From Plantactinospora mayteni (GTDB lineage Bacteria > Actinomycetota > Actinomycetes > Mycobacteriales > Micromonosporaceae): DNA of 64,000 nucleotides. The stretch spans positions 62,001 through 126,000 of the forward strand of contig NZ_BONX01000053.1 in the NCBI RefSeq assembly GCF_016862935.1, in the 5' to 3' direction. Shown here in pieces: positions 16,258 through 25,116 of this stretch (positions are counted from its first letter, which is position 1; each line of letters starts with the position of its first letter). The position numbers and the translations under genes were made by a program. The notes below the pieces were generated by a model. The model saw only the letters and a list, made by a program, of their open reading frames with translations. It searched no databases and was not told the DNA's origin.

Positions 16258-19200
16258 GTGGGTTCCTTCGTGCATCTCCACGTGCACACCGAATACAGCA
16301 TGCTCGATGGGGCCGCCAAGGTGGGCCCGCTGATGGCGGAGGTGTCCCGGCAGGGGATGCCCGCCGTGGCGATGAGCGACCACGGCAACGTGCACGGGGC
16401 GTACGAGTTCTACCAGTCGGCCCGCAAGGCGGGGATCACGCCGGTCATCGGCATCGAGGCGTATGTCGCGCCCGCCTCCCGGCATCACCGACAGTCGACG
16501 TACTACAGCGACAACCTCGGGTTACGCCGGTCCAACGACGAGACCGGGGAGGGCGGTGACGTCTCCGGCCGGGGTCTCTACACGCACATGACGATGTGGG
16601 CGGCCGACGCCCGGGGCCTGCGCAACCTGTTCCGCTTGCAGTCCCGGGCCTGGCTGGAGGGCCATGTCCAGAAGTACCCCCGGATGGACGACGAGCTGCT
16701 CGCCGAGCACCGCCAGGGCATCATCGCCACGACCGGTTGCCCGTCGGGCGAGGTGCAGACCAGGCTGCGGCTCGGCCAGTACGACCGGGCGGTCGAGGCC
16801 GCCGCGCGGTATCGCGACCTCTTCGGCAAGGACAACTATTTCCTGGAGTTGATGGACCACGGTTTGGCCATCGAGCGCCGGGTCCGGGACGAACTGCTCC
16901 GGCTCGGCAGGCACCTCGACCTGCCACCACTGGCTACCAACGACTCGCACTACGTCACCGAAGACCAGGCCCGGGCGCACGACGCGCTGCTCTGCGTCGG
17001 CACCGGCAAGCGGCTCGCCGACACCGACCGCTTCCGGTTCAGCGGCAGCGGCTACTACCTCAAGTCGGCAGCGGAGATGCGGGCGCTGTGGGACGATGCC
17101 GTACCCGGAGCCTGCGACAACACCCTGCTGATCGCCGAGCGGACCGGCGACTACGCCGAGGTGTTCGCGCACCGGGACCTGATGCCCCGCTTCCCCGTCC
17201 CCGATGGCGAGACCGAGTCGAGCTGGTTGCGCCAGGAGACCCTGCGGGGAGCACGTCGCCGTTACGGCGACGCCGTGCCGCGGGAGGTGCTCGACCGCGT
17301 CGACCACGAACTGTCGGTCGTCGACACCATGGGCTTTCCGGGCTACTTCCTGGTGGTCGCCGACATCTGCCGGTACGCCCGTGAGCAGGGGATCGGCCTG
17401 GGCCCCGGCCGTGGCTCGGCCACCGGCTCGATCGTCGCCTACTGCACGGGGATCACCGAACTCGACCCGATCGCACACAAGCTGATCTTCGAACGCTTCC
17501 TCAACCCGGAGCGCGTCACCATGCCCGACGTCGATCTGGACTTCGACGACCGGCGGCGCGACGAAATGATCGACTACGTCACCCGCAGGTACGGCGACGA
17601 CCGGGTCTGCCAGATCGTCACGTTCAACACCATCAAGGCCAAGGCCGCCGTCAAGGACTCCTGCCGGGTGCTGGGTCTGCCGTACGCCCTGGGGGACCGC
17701 ATCAGCAAAGCCTTCCCGGCGGCGGACGGCGGCAGGGAGATCCCGCTGGCCGCCATCCACGACGAGCGGCACCCCCGCCACGGCGAAGCGGCCGAGCTGC
17801 GCCAGATGTACCAGCAGGACCCGGAGGTCAAACAGGTCATCGACAGCGCGGTGGGCCTCGAGGGTCTGACCCGGGGCACCGGCATCCACGCCGCCGGCGT
17901 CATCCTCTCCAGCGCTCCGCTGATCGACGTGATCCCGCTGGTCAAGCCGAAGGCCGACGGCCCGGTGATCACCGGCTTCCCCTTCACCCAGGCCGAGGAC
18001 ATGGGCCTGCTGAAGATGGACTTCCTCGGCCTGCGCAACCTCACCGTCATCGGTGACGCGATCACCAACGTCCGGGCCAACAAGGGCATCGACATCGACA
18101 TCCTCGACGTCCCGCTCGACGACGCCAGGACCTACGAACTGCTGGCCCGCGGTGACACGCTCGGGGTCTTCCAGCTCGACAGCGGCGGGATGCGGGTCCT
18201 GCTGAAGCTCATGCAGCCCAGCACCTTCACCGACATCGCCGCGGTGAACGCACTCTATCGACCCGGCCCGATGGAGATGAACGCACACACCAACTACGCC
18301 CTGCGCAAGACCGGCAAGCAGCCGGTCGAACCGCTGCACCCGGAACTCGAGGAGGCGCTCGAACCCATCCTCGGGGACACCTACCACCTGGTCGTCTTCC
18401 AGGAGCAGGTGATGGCCATCGCCCAGCAGCTCGCCGGGTACTCCCTCGGCGCGGCCGACCTGCTGCGCCGGGCGATGGGCAAGAAGAAGAAGGAGGTCCT
18501 GGACGCCGAATGGGACCGCTTCTCCGCCGGGATGCGTACCCGTGGCTTCTCCGACCAGGCGATCAAGGCGGTCTGGGACGTGCTGGTCCCGTTCAGTGGC
18601 TACGGGTTCAACAAGTCACACACCGCCGGGTACGGCCTCGTCTCCTACTGGACCGCGTACCTCAAGGCCAACCACCCGCAGGAATACCTGGCCGCACTGC
18701 TCACCTCGGTCCGGGACGACAAGGACAAGATGGCCGTCTACCTGTCGGACTGCCGACGCCTGGGCATCCGGGTGCTGCCTCCCGACGTCAACGCCAGCCA
18801 GTTGGACTTCGCCGCCGTCGGCTCCGACATCCGCTTCGGCCTGGGCGCGGTACGCAACGTCGGCGCCGCCGTCGTGGCAGCCATCACCGCCACCCGGGAG
18901 ACCAGGGGCCCCTACACCGACTTCAACGACTTCCTCGGCAAGGTCCCGCCCGTGGTCTGCAACAAGCGGGCCATCGAATCACTGGCCAAGGCCGGCGCGT
19001 TCGACGGCCTGCGGCACCACCGCAGGGCCCTCGTCGCGGTACACGAACAGGCCGTCGACGCGATCGTCGACATCAAGCGCAACGAGATCCACGGCCAGGA
19101 CTCGCTCTTCGGCGAGCTGGGCCAGAGTGCCGGCTTCTCGATCGCCATCCCGTCGGGAGAGTGGGACAGAACCACCCTGCTCGCCTTCGAACGCGAGATG

Positions 19201-19800
19201 CTCGGCCTGTACGTCTCCAGCCACCCACTCGACGGGGCCGAACGCGTGCTGGACGCCAACCGCGACACGACCATCGCCGACCTGCTCACCTCTGCACGGC
19301 AGGACCGGGCGATCCAGGTGAGCGGCATCGTGTCCGGCCTGCAACGCAAGATCACCAAGCAGGGCAACCCGTGGGCGATCGTCACCCTCGAAGACCACGA
19401 CGCCGCCGTGGAGTGCCTGATCTTCCCCAAGACCTACACCCAGTACGGCGACGCACTGGCCCAGGACCGGGTGATCTCCGTCCGAGGCCGGATCAACGTA
19501 CGGGACGAGACGACGAGCATCTACGGTGAGGAGATCACCCCGCTGGACGTCTCGCAGCCGAACACCGAGCCACCCGTGGTGATCGCGCTCCAGCAAACAC
19601 AGGTGAACCCCCGACTCGTCCAGGAACTCAAGTACATCCTGACGACACATCCCGGTCGGGCGCCCGTACACGTACGCCTGGACGGCCACGGCGGACGGAG
19701 CGTGCTGTTGAACCTCAAGCCGTTCCAGGTCGCCCCGGGACCGGCGTTCTACGGCGACGTCAAGGCGCTGCTCGGCGCGGATGCGATCGGACGCGCATGA
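16258..19800 (+). CDS. dnaE: DNA polymerase III alpha subunit (DnaE type)
   Basis: This 1180-residue protein is the full length of an actinobacterial DnaE1. It has the PHP domain (FVHLHVHTEYSMLDG, AMSDHGN), the polymerase palm with catalytic Asp in PDVDLDF (D424, D426) and KMDFLGLRN (D588), the fingers and helix-hairpin-helix region, a clamp-binding motif QDSLFGEL at about 947, and a C-terminal OB domain. GTG 16258 is chosen because DnaE proteins begin just before SFVHLHVHTEYS and AGGGGG lies upstream. It overlaps the next gene by 4 nt. Whether this is the only replicative copy or a second one cannot be told from the window. Its accessory surroundings make a paralog possible. Confidence 0.9.
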   Translation: MGSFVHLHVHTEYSMLDGAAKVGPLMAEVSRQGMPAVAMSDHGNVHGAYEFYQSARKAGITPVIGIEAYVAPASRHHRQSTYYSDNLGLRRSNDETGEGGDVSGRGLYTHMTMWAADARGLRNLFRLQSRAWLEGHVQKYPRMDDELLAEHRQGIIATTGCPSGEVQTRLRLGQYDRAVEAAARYRDLFGKDNYFLELMDHGLAIERRVRDELLRLGRHLDLPPLATNDSHYVTEDQARAHDALLCVGTGKRLADTDRFRFSGSGYYLKSAAEMRALWDDAVPGACDNTLLIAERTGDYAEVFAHRDLMPRFPVPDGETESSWLRQETLRGARRRYGDAVPREVLDRVDHELSVVDTMGFPGYFLVVADICRYAREQGIGLGPGRGSATGSIVAYCTGITELDPIAHKLIFERFLNPERVTMPDVDLDFDDRRRDEMIDYVTRRYGDDRVCQIVTFNTIKAKAAVKDSCRVLGLPYALGDRISKAFPAADGGREIPLAAIHDERHPRHGEAAELRQMYQQDPEVKQVIDSAVGLEGLTRGTGIHAAGVILSSAPLIDVIPLVKPKADGPVITGFPFTQAEDMGLLKMDFLGLRNLTVIGDAITNVRANKGIDIDILDVPLDDARTYELLARGDTLGVFQLDSGGMRVLLKLMQPSTFTDIAAVNALYRPGPMEMNAHTNYALRKTGKQPVEPLHPELEEALEPILGDTYHLVVFQEQVMAIAQQLAGYSLGAADLLRRAMGKKKKEVLDAEWDRFSAGMRTRGFSDQAIKAVWDVLVPFSGYGFNKSHTAGYGLVSYWTAYLKANHPQEYLAALLTSVRDDKDKMAVYLSDCRRLGIRVLPPDVNASQLDFAAVGSDIRFGLGAVRNVGAAVVAAITATRETRGPYTDFNDFLGKVPPVVCNKRAIESLAKAGAFDGLRHHRRALVAVHEQAVDAIVDIKRNEIHGQDSLFGELGQSAGFSIAIPSGEWDRTTLLAFEREMLGLYVSSHPLDGAERVLDANRDTTIADLLTSARQDRAIQVSGIVSGLQRKITKQGNPWAIVTLEDHDAAVECLIFPKTYTQYGDALAQDRVISVRGRINVRDETTSIYGEEITPLDVSQPNTEPPVVIALQQTQVNPRLVQELKYILTTHPGRAPVHVRLDGHGGRSVLLNLKPFQVAPGPAFYGDVKALLGADAIGRA

Positions 19801-20189
19801 CCGGTGACTGGCCGTGCCATCGTTGCGGCACCGACAACGTCCTCGCCGTCCTGCGTCGTCCCGGCACCTGGACGAACGCGGCAGGAAACCGGATCCCGGT
19901 TGTCCACGAGCGTCATCTGTGCGCCCGCTGCGACGCGGACGATCCCCTCTCCGGCCCGGTCGTCGAGTATCTCACCGCCGGCGAGGGCCGGGATCGGGAA
20001 GACGCGACCCAGCTCGCACGGGATCTGCTCCGCTGGATCGATCACGCGCGACCGGCGACACCGGACGAGGACGCGCTGACAGCCGAGATAGACGCCTGGT
20101 ACCGCGGCGAGCGTGATCGGCAACTTCCCCAGAGCGGAACGGGATTGACGCGCGGCACGGCAGTTGACGGCGGCGAAGCCGGTGATTAG
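19797..20189 (+). CDS. Small zinc-ribbon-like hypothetical protein (DUF6300-like)
   Basis: This 130-residue protein is translated with dnaE through an ATGA overlap. It has two Cys pairs, CHRCG near residue 7 and CARCDADD near residue 42, which suggest one zinc ribbon, followed by a helical C-terminal part. It looks like the DUF6300 group of actinobacterial hypothetical proteins, but I am not certain of the family. No function can be given. The sialidase promoter overlaps its 3' end. Confidence 0.65.
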   Translation: MTGDWPCHRCGTDNVLAVLRRPGTWTNAAGNRIPVVHERHLCARCDADDPLSGPVVEYLTAGEGRDREDATQLARDLLRWIDHARPATPDEDALTAEIDAWYRGERDRQLPQSGTGLTRGTAVDGGEAGD

Positions 20190-20192
20190 TTT
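20164..20192 (+). promoter_or_regulatory. Sigma70-type promoter of the sialidase gene
   Basis: TTGACG (20164-20169), a 17-nt spacer and TAGTTT (20187-20192) make a good housekeeping promoter 50 nt before the sialidase ATG at 20242. It overlaps the end of the preceding small gene. Confidence 0.55.
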
Positions 20193-20241
20193 CAGTCAGG
20201 CCGATGACTGTGACAACTATCTACACGTCGGGAGCTACGTC

Positions 20242-22797
20242 ATGCGGTTGTTGCCCTGGTCCGCCCGTCGATCAGCCCGCCAGGTGGCGGCCTCGCTCGC
20301 CGCCAGCACACTGCTCGCCACCGCCGTGCTGGTCACGGCAACGGTCGCGCCAACCGGACCGGCGCACGCCGCGCTGGTGCAGGAGCCGATCTTCAAGCGG
20401 GACACCTTCGGAGCGCAGTGTTACCGCATCCCCGCGATCGTCCGGACCAAGGCCGGCACGCTGCTGGCCTTCGCCGAGAAACGGATCTCCGGGCCCGGGT
20501 GGTGTAACGACGGAGGCCACATCGACCTGGTGATGCGCCGCTCCTTCGACAGTGGGCGGACCTGGGTACCGCCGGTCAGCCAAGCGCCCGACGTGGTGCT
20601 GGAGGGCACCGACACCGACCCGTCGGCCGCGGCCACCCGGGGCAACCCGACGCCGATCGTGGACCTGACCACCGGCCGGATCATCCTGCTCTCCACCTTC
20701 AACCCGGGCACCACCACGCGGCCACGCACGCCGTACGTGCAGTACAGCGACAACGACGGGGCGCCGGGTTCCTGGAGCACGGCGCGCAGCCTGGCCGCCG
20801 AGATCGACATGCCGGACTGGGGCTGGTACGCCACCGGCCCGAGCCACGGCATCCAACTCGGCCGGGGCGCGCACGCCGGCCGGCTGGTCGCCGGAGTCAA
20901 CTTCTCCGACGGCACCAACCGCAACGGCGCCGCGCTCGTCTACAGCGACGACGGCGGCGACACCTGGCGGCGGGGCGCTACCGACATCAGGGCGACCACC
21001 GACCTCATCCCCCAGGAACTCTCGCTCTTCGAGCGCACCGACGGCGGCATCTACGCCGCCGCCCGGAACCAGAACGGCGCCACCACCCCGACCCGGGCGT
21101 ACGCGGTCAGTCGGGACGGCGCGGCCACCTTCGAGGCGCCGTTCGCCGGTGTTGCCAACCTGCCCACCACGCCCCAGGTCCAGGGCTCGACGCTGCGGCT
21201 GCGCGCCACGGACGACGGCGACCGGTACAACCGGGTGCTGTTCGCCTCACCCGCCGACCCGGGCGCCCGCAAGAAGCTGACCATCTGGTCCTCGTACAAC
21301 GAGGGCAGCACCTGGACCTCGGCGGCGCCGAAACAGATCACCGCCGACCGGTCCGGCTACTCGGATCTGACCGAACTCGCCACCGGGGAGATCGGCCTGC
21401 TCTACGAGGCCGGACCGGACACCACGGCCGGCGACGCCCGCGACGAGATCCGCTTCGCCCGGTTCACCGAGAGTGACCTCGGCCTGCCGGACGACTACTC
21501 GGGCGTGGTCAGCCCGGACCTGTCCGGCGCGAACAACGACGCCCGACTGCGCGGCGGGGCCACCCTGGCCGCGGGCCGGTTCGACGACGCGGTCACCCTG
21601 GACGGCGTCGACGACCACGTACACGTGCCGTTCGCCGAGTCACTGGCGATCGGCGCCAGCGACTTCACCGCCACGGCCTGGATCCGATACGGCACCAGCA
21701 CCGCCGACCAGGCCGTGCTCTGGGCCTACAACCAGGGCGACTTCTCCCAGCTCTGGCTGCGCGCCGAACCGGGCAGCAACCGGATCCGTGGCTTCATCCA
21801 GAGCGGCAGCGTCAGCGCCTCGGTGAGCAGCACGAACGCGTACAACGACAACGCGTGGCACCACGTCGCGCTGCAACGGGCCGCCGGGCAGCTCAGGCTC
21901 TGGGTGGACGGCGCCGTGGTGGCCAGCGCCGCCGCGCCGACCGGTTCGATCAGCCCGGGCCGGCCGTTCAAGGTGTACGTCGGCCAGCGGCTCGACGCCA
22001 CGCAGCGGTTCAAGGGCCAACTCGACGAGGTACGGATCTACAAGCGGGCGCTCAGCAGCAGCGAGATCGGCGACATCCGTACCCGGAACGCCATCACGGC
22101 CTCCGGCGCGGTGCTGCGGCTGCCGTTCACGGCGAACAGCCCGACCACGCCGGACACCTCCGGCGCCGGCAACGTCGGCCTCGTCCGGGGCGGCGCGACC
22201 CTGACCGCTGGGAAGTTCGGCAGCGCGCTGGCGTTCGACGGGGTCGACGATCACGTGCACGTGCCGTTCAGCGGCTCGCTCGACCTGGGTTCCGGCGACT
22301 TCACGGTGGCTGCCTGGCTCAGGTACGCCGGCGGCCCGAACAGGCACACCATGCTCTGGGGGTACGACTACGGCACGGCCACCGGGCAGATCTGGCTGCG
22401 CGCCCATCCGGCCGAGAACCGGCTCATGGGCTGGGTGGAGAGCAGCACGGCGTCGGGCTGGGCGCAGTCCCCGGCGGCGTACGGCGACAGCGGCTGGCAC
22501 CACGTGGCCGTGCAACGCACCGCCACCCAGGTGCTGCTCTGGGTCGACGGGGTGCGGGTGGGCACCGGGACGGCCCCGGCCGGATCGGTCACCGCTGGAC
22601 ACCCCACCGACATCCTGGGGCTGTACGTCGGCCAGCGGCCGGACGGCGTCGACCGGCTCGCCGGCGCCCTCGACGAGGTACGCGTCTTCACCCGCGCGCT
22701 CACCGCTGACGAGCTGAACCGGCTCTACCTGTCCAACGCGTCGATCACCGACGGCCTCGTCCTGCGACTGCCCTTCGACCGGACCGACCCCGCCTGA
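20242..22797 (+). CDS. Secreted exo-alpha-sialidase with two LamG domains
   Basis: This 851-residue protein starts with a signal peptide (residues 1-43, cleaved near AHA). The catalytic propeller (about 45-420) has YRIP at 61-64 (the FRIP box of GH33 sialidases, whose Arg belongs to the arginine triad) and Asp boxes SFDSGRTW, SDDGGDTW, SRDGAATF and SYNEGSTW. Two concanavalin-A/LamG-type domains follow (about 430-625 and 635-845), each with LDGVDDHVHVPF- or FDGVDDHVHVPF-type strands; they probably bind glycans. ATG 20242 has GGGAG at 8 nt. It would release terminal sialic acids outside the cell. It stands alone under its own promoter. Confidence 0.92.
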   Translation: MRLLPWSARRSARQVAASLAASTLLATAVLVTATVAPTGPAHAALVQEPIFKRDTFGAQCYRIPAIVRTKAGTLLAFAEKRISGPGWCNDGGHIDLVMRRSFDSGRTWVPPVSQAPDVVLEGTDTDPSAAATRGNPTPIVDLTTGRIILLSTFNPGTTTRPRTPYVQYSDNDGAPGSWSTARSLAAEIDMPDWGWYATGPSHGIQLGRGAHAGRLVAGVNFSDGTNRNGAALVYSDDGGDTWRRGATDIRATTDLIPQELSLFERTDGGIYAAARNQNGATTPTRAYAVSRDGAATFEAPFAGVANLPTTPQVQGSTLRLRATDDGDRYNRVLFASPADPGARKKLTIWSSYNEGSTWTSAAPKQITADRSGYSDLTELATGEIGLLYEAGPDTTAGDARDEIRFARFTESDLGLPDDYSGVVSPDLSGANNDARLRGGATLAAGRFDDAVTLDGVDDHVHVPFAESLAIGASDFTATAWIRYGTSTADQAVLWAYNQGDFSQLWLRAEPGSNRIRGFIQSGSVSASVSSTNAYNDNAWHHVALQRAAGQLRLWVDGAVVASAAAPTGSISPGRPFKVYVGQRLDATQRFKGQLDEVRIYKRALSSSEIGDIRTRNAITASGAVLRLPFTANSPTTPDTSGAGNVGLVRGGATLTAGKFGSALAFDGVDDHVHVPFSGSLDLGSGDFTVAAWLRYAGGPNRHTMLWGYDYGTATGQIWLRAHPAENRLMGWVESSTASGWAQSPAAYGDSGWHHVAVQRTATQVLLWVDGVRVGTGTAPAGSVTAGHPTDILGLYVGQRPDGVDRLAGALDEVRVFTRALTADELNRLYLSNASITDGLVLRLPFDRTDPA

Positions 22798-22932
22798 GAC
22801 CCGACGGGCATCTCCGGCGAGGGCAGGTGCAAATGCTTGGCGCGGGGATGAACCGGATGTCCTACCCCGTCGTGTCTCCAGGTGAGGCCTCACCCGCAAT
22901 CACCTGTGACGACACGAGAAGGACAACGAACG

Positions 22933-23095
22933 ATGGCAGTGAACTCAGTACGCGCGGCGCGCGTGTGGGGAGCGGCCGTGCTGGTTGCCGGTGGATCGCG
23001 ACATCTGGTGGTCCGTTCGCGCTGTAGACGCATCGGGGAACTACGTCTCACGGATGAGCAACAGTGTGCAAAGTCCCTGCCAGGAAGCTGGCTGA
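22933..23095 (+). pseudogene. Decayed secreted FnIII-type protein gene
   Basis: ATG 22933 with an upstream AGAAGGA opens a signal-peptide-like start (MAVNSVRAARVWGAAVLVAG). One frame over, from 22994 to the TGA at 23093-23095, the sequence reads as the end of a fibronectin type III domain (VRAVDASGNYVSRMSN). The two ends are joined by an internal deletion and are out of frame. A strong terminator follows, as expected at the end of a former gene. Confidence 0.55.
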
Positions 23096-23120
23096 CAAGG
23101 GCCGGAGCAGTTGATCCGAC

Positions 23121-23164
23121 GGCAGGGGCCCGGGCCGGTCAGCTGATCAGCCCGGGCCCCTGCC
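23121..23164. terminator. Hairpin terminator after sialidase region
   Basis: A perfect 15-bp stem, GGCAGGGGCCCGGGC (23121-23135) and its complement (23150-23164), with a 14-nt loop. It lies between the decayed FnIII gene and the convergent phosphoesterase gene and can serve both. Confidence 0.8.
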
Positions 23165-23282
23165 CTCGGCAGTCTCGGGTGTCTCCGCCCGATCTCGGCG
23201 CGGATGAAACTCTCCACCAGGTCCCACGCCTCGTGGTCGCGGTTCCGGAGCGGTCCAGCGGCATCTGGCCCACCGCGTCGGC

Positions 23283-24170
23283 CTACCCGTTCCCTGCTGG
23301 TGAGACGAATCCGCCGAGATCGAAGTGATCACCGCTCACTTCGGCAAGCCATCCGTCGTGGACGTACTCGAAGGCGTACGTCTCGGTGTCCAGCAGACCG
23401 ATGCTTCCCCGCGCGACCTGTTGCTCGGGGTTGGCCCGTTCGGGACGTCGTCGACTCGTCTTCGGGTAGACCAGTTCGGCGAGCGCATAGGAGAGGGTAC
23501 GACCGTAGCGACGCGGTCCGTTCTCGTGGTGGTAGTGACCGCTGACGTGCAGTCGTGGTTGGAGATGCTCGATGAGTCTGGCCAACTTCACCGAGCCTTC
23601 GGCGCGCCCGTGCCAGTCCTGGCACATGCCGTGCGGGCCGTCGTGGGTGACGAGGATGTCGACGCTGCCGGGTTCGGCTGCGAGCAGGTTCGCGTATTCG
23701 GCGGTGTCAAGGTCCATGTAGCCGGCGGACTCGATCCGGCCGAGAAAGGCGGTCCTCTGACCCGCGATGACGGTCTTGTGGCCGCAAGCGACATGACGGA
23801 AGGCGCCCGACGGGTCCACCGGTACGACGTTGGCGCCTTCCGCCTGATGGAGGCTGGTGAGCCACTCGAAGTCCTCGTGGTTACCGCTCACGAACAGAAC
23901 CCGCGGCACCTGCGCGAGGGCAAGGCTCACGGCCGATGAAAGTTGCGGCGAGGGGTCGAGCAGACGAAAGAAATCGGCCTGGGCAGGATTCTCCGCTGCG
24001 AATCGCCGGCTCGGCCCGTCCAGCCGATCCGGAGTGGGGTAGGCACCGAGATCTCCCACCTGGATCGCGGCGTCCAGCCGGATCCCCCGGTGGCGTTGCA
24101 GCGCCACCAACGCGCCGAGCGCATGCAACACGCAGCCGTGGACATCACCGATGAACGCGATCGTCGTCAT
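23283..24170 (-). CDS. Calcineurin-like metallophosphoesterase
   Basis: This 295-residue protein has the full metal-site set in order: GDVHG (8-12), GDLG (39-42), GNHE (96-99), a THDGPHG His near 174-180 and GHYHH near 210. It is therefore a two-metal phosphomonoesterase or phosphodiesterase; the substrate is unknown. The start overlaps the end of the CCR4-like gene by 4 nt (ATGA), so the two are made together, and both lie divergent from a TPR-like gene. Confidence 0.88.
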   Translation of the reverse strand: MTTIAFIGDVHGCVLHALGALVALQRHRGIRLDAAIQVGDLGAYPTPDRLDGPSRRFAAENPAQADFFRLLDPSPQLSSAVSLALAQVPRVLFVSGNHEDFEWLTSLHQAEGANVVPVDPSGAFRHVACGHKTVIAGQRTAFLGRIESAGYMDLDTAEYANLLAAEPGSVDILVTHDGPHGMCQDWHGRAEGSVKLARLIEHLQPRLHVSGHYHHENGPRRYGRTLSYALAELVYPKTSRRRPERANPEQQVARGSIGLLDTETYAFEYVHDGWLAEVSGDHFDLGGFVSPAGNG

Positions 24171-25063
24171 CGCTGCCCCTGTCGTGACTCCGGTGTTCCG
24201 CCTCGGGGCGAGCCGGCTGGGTCGAGCCGACGCCCACCGTGATGTCGGTCGTCGTCGTCGACGACGGCGGGGTGCGGTCGTGGTGGAGCCGGTGAGAAGT
24301 CAACCCGAAGTGGCAGGTGGTCCGAGGGTTCGGTCAGCGACGGCAGCGCGGTGTCGCGAGAGAGCCTGGGCAGGGTAGCGGGGCGTGGCTGGAGTCGGCC
24401 GGCTGAGAACAGCAGGTAGTCGAGCTTGCGGGGCCGGCCGTTGACGGCGCTGGTGTCCCACGGCCGCTGGCTGCGGCAGCTCTCCTCCATACCTCGCTCC
24501 AGTGCGGGCGCCAGCACTATGCTCTGCGAGGTGGCGTTGAAGTCGCCGGCGAAGATCCACGTGGCGGTCGGGGCCACCGCGTCGCGGTGCGTGACGAGTT
24601 CGCGCATCTGGTGGTAGCCGACATGCTCGGCGCGCGGCGTCGACTCGGGTTGCCACGCCAGGTGGGTGCACGCGACGTGTAGCGGCTGGTCGTCGATGGT
24701 GAGCTGGACGACCAGTGCCAGGTTGTGGTCGCCGGAACGCTGCGTCTGGAAGTGCAGCTCATCGTGTCCGAGCCAGCCGAACAGGGAGCGACGGGCGAAG
24801 ACGGCCGCCCCATCGGGGCGCTGGCGGCGCTGGACGTAGGCCGCGTGATGGGTGGTCAGCAGGCGAGCGCGCAGGTCATCGTAGATCGCGGGCTCGAGTT
24901 CCTGTAGGCACAGCAGGTCGGCGCGAAGCTCGTCGATGCGGGCGAGCAGCAGGGCGTGCCGGCGGGTCGGGTCGAGGGCCTCCGGACAGGACAGGGGATA
25001 GCGATCGCGGTGGGCGAAGGACTGGGCCAGAACGTTGTAGGTCACGGCCGTGAAGGTCGTCAT
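24167..25063 (-). CDS. EEP-family phosphodiesterase, CCR4/nocturnin-like
   Basis: This 298-residue endonuclease/exonuclease/phosphatase protein opens with TYNVLAQSFAHRDRYPLSCP and then DLLCLQELE. This pattern is that of the eukaryotic CCR4/Angel/PDE12 branch rather than of bacterial exonuclease III. Other catalytic motifs are THLAWQP, GDFNATSQS, LDYLLFS and SDHLPL. The last 40 residues are His/Asp/Arg rich and look disordered. Family members remove poly(A) or cleave 2'-5' oligoadenylate or related substrates; the substrate here is unknown. I chose ATG 25063 rather than a start 11 codons upstream. Confidence 0.85.
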   Translation of the reverse strand: MTTFTAVTYNVLAQSFAHRDRYPLSCPEALDPTRRHALLLARIDELRADLLCLQELEPAIYDDLRARLLTTHHAAYVQRRQRPDGAAVFARRSLFGWLGHDELHFQTQRSGDHNLALVVQLTIDDQPLHVACTHLAWQPESTPRAEHVGYHQMRELVTHRDAVAPTATWIFAGDFNATSQSIVLAPALERGMEESCRSQRPWDTSAVNGRPRKLDYLLFSAGRLQPRPATLPRLSRDTALPSLTEPSDHLPLRVDFSPAPPRPHPAVVDDDDRHHGGRRLDPAGSPRGGTPESRQGQR

Positions 25064-25116
25064 GCAGCGCACGGTATTCGTCAACGTTGGGGCCACGGTA
25101 GGACACGTTTTCGGAC

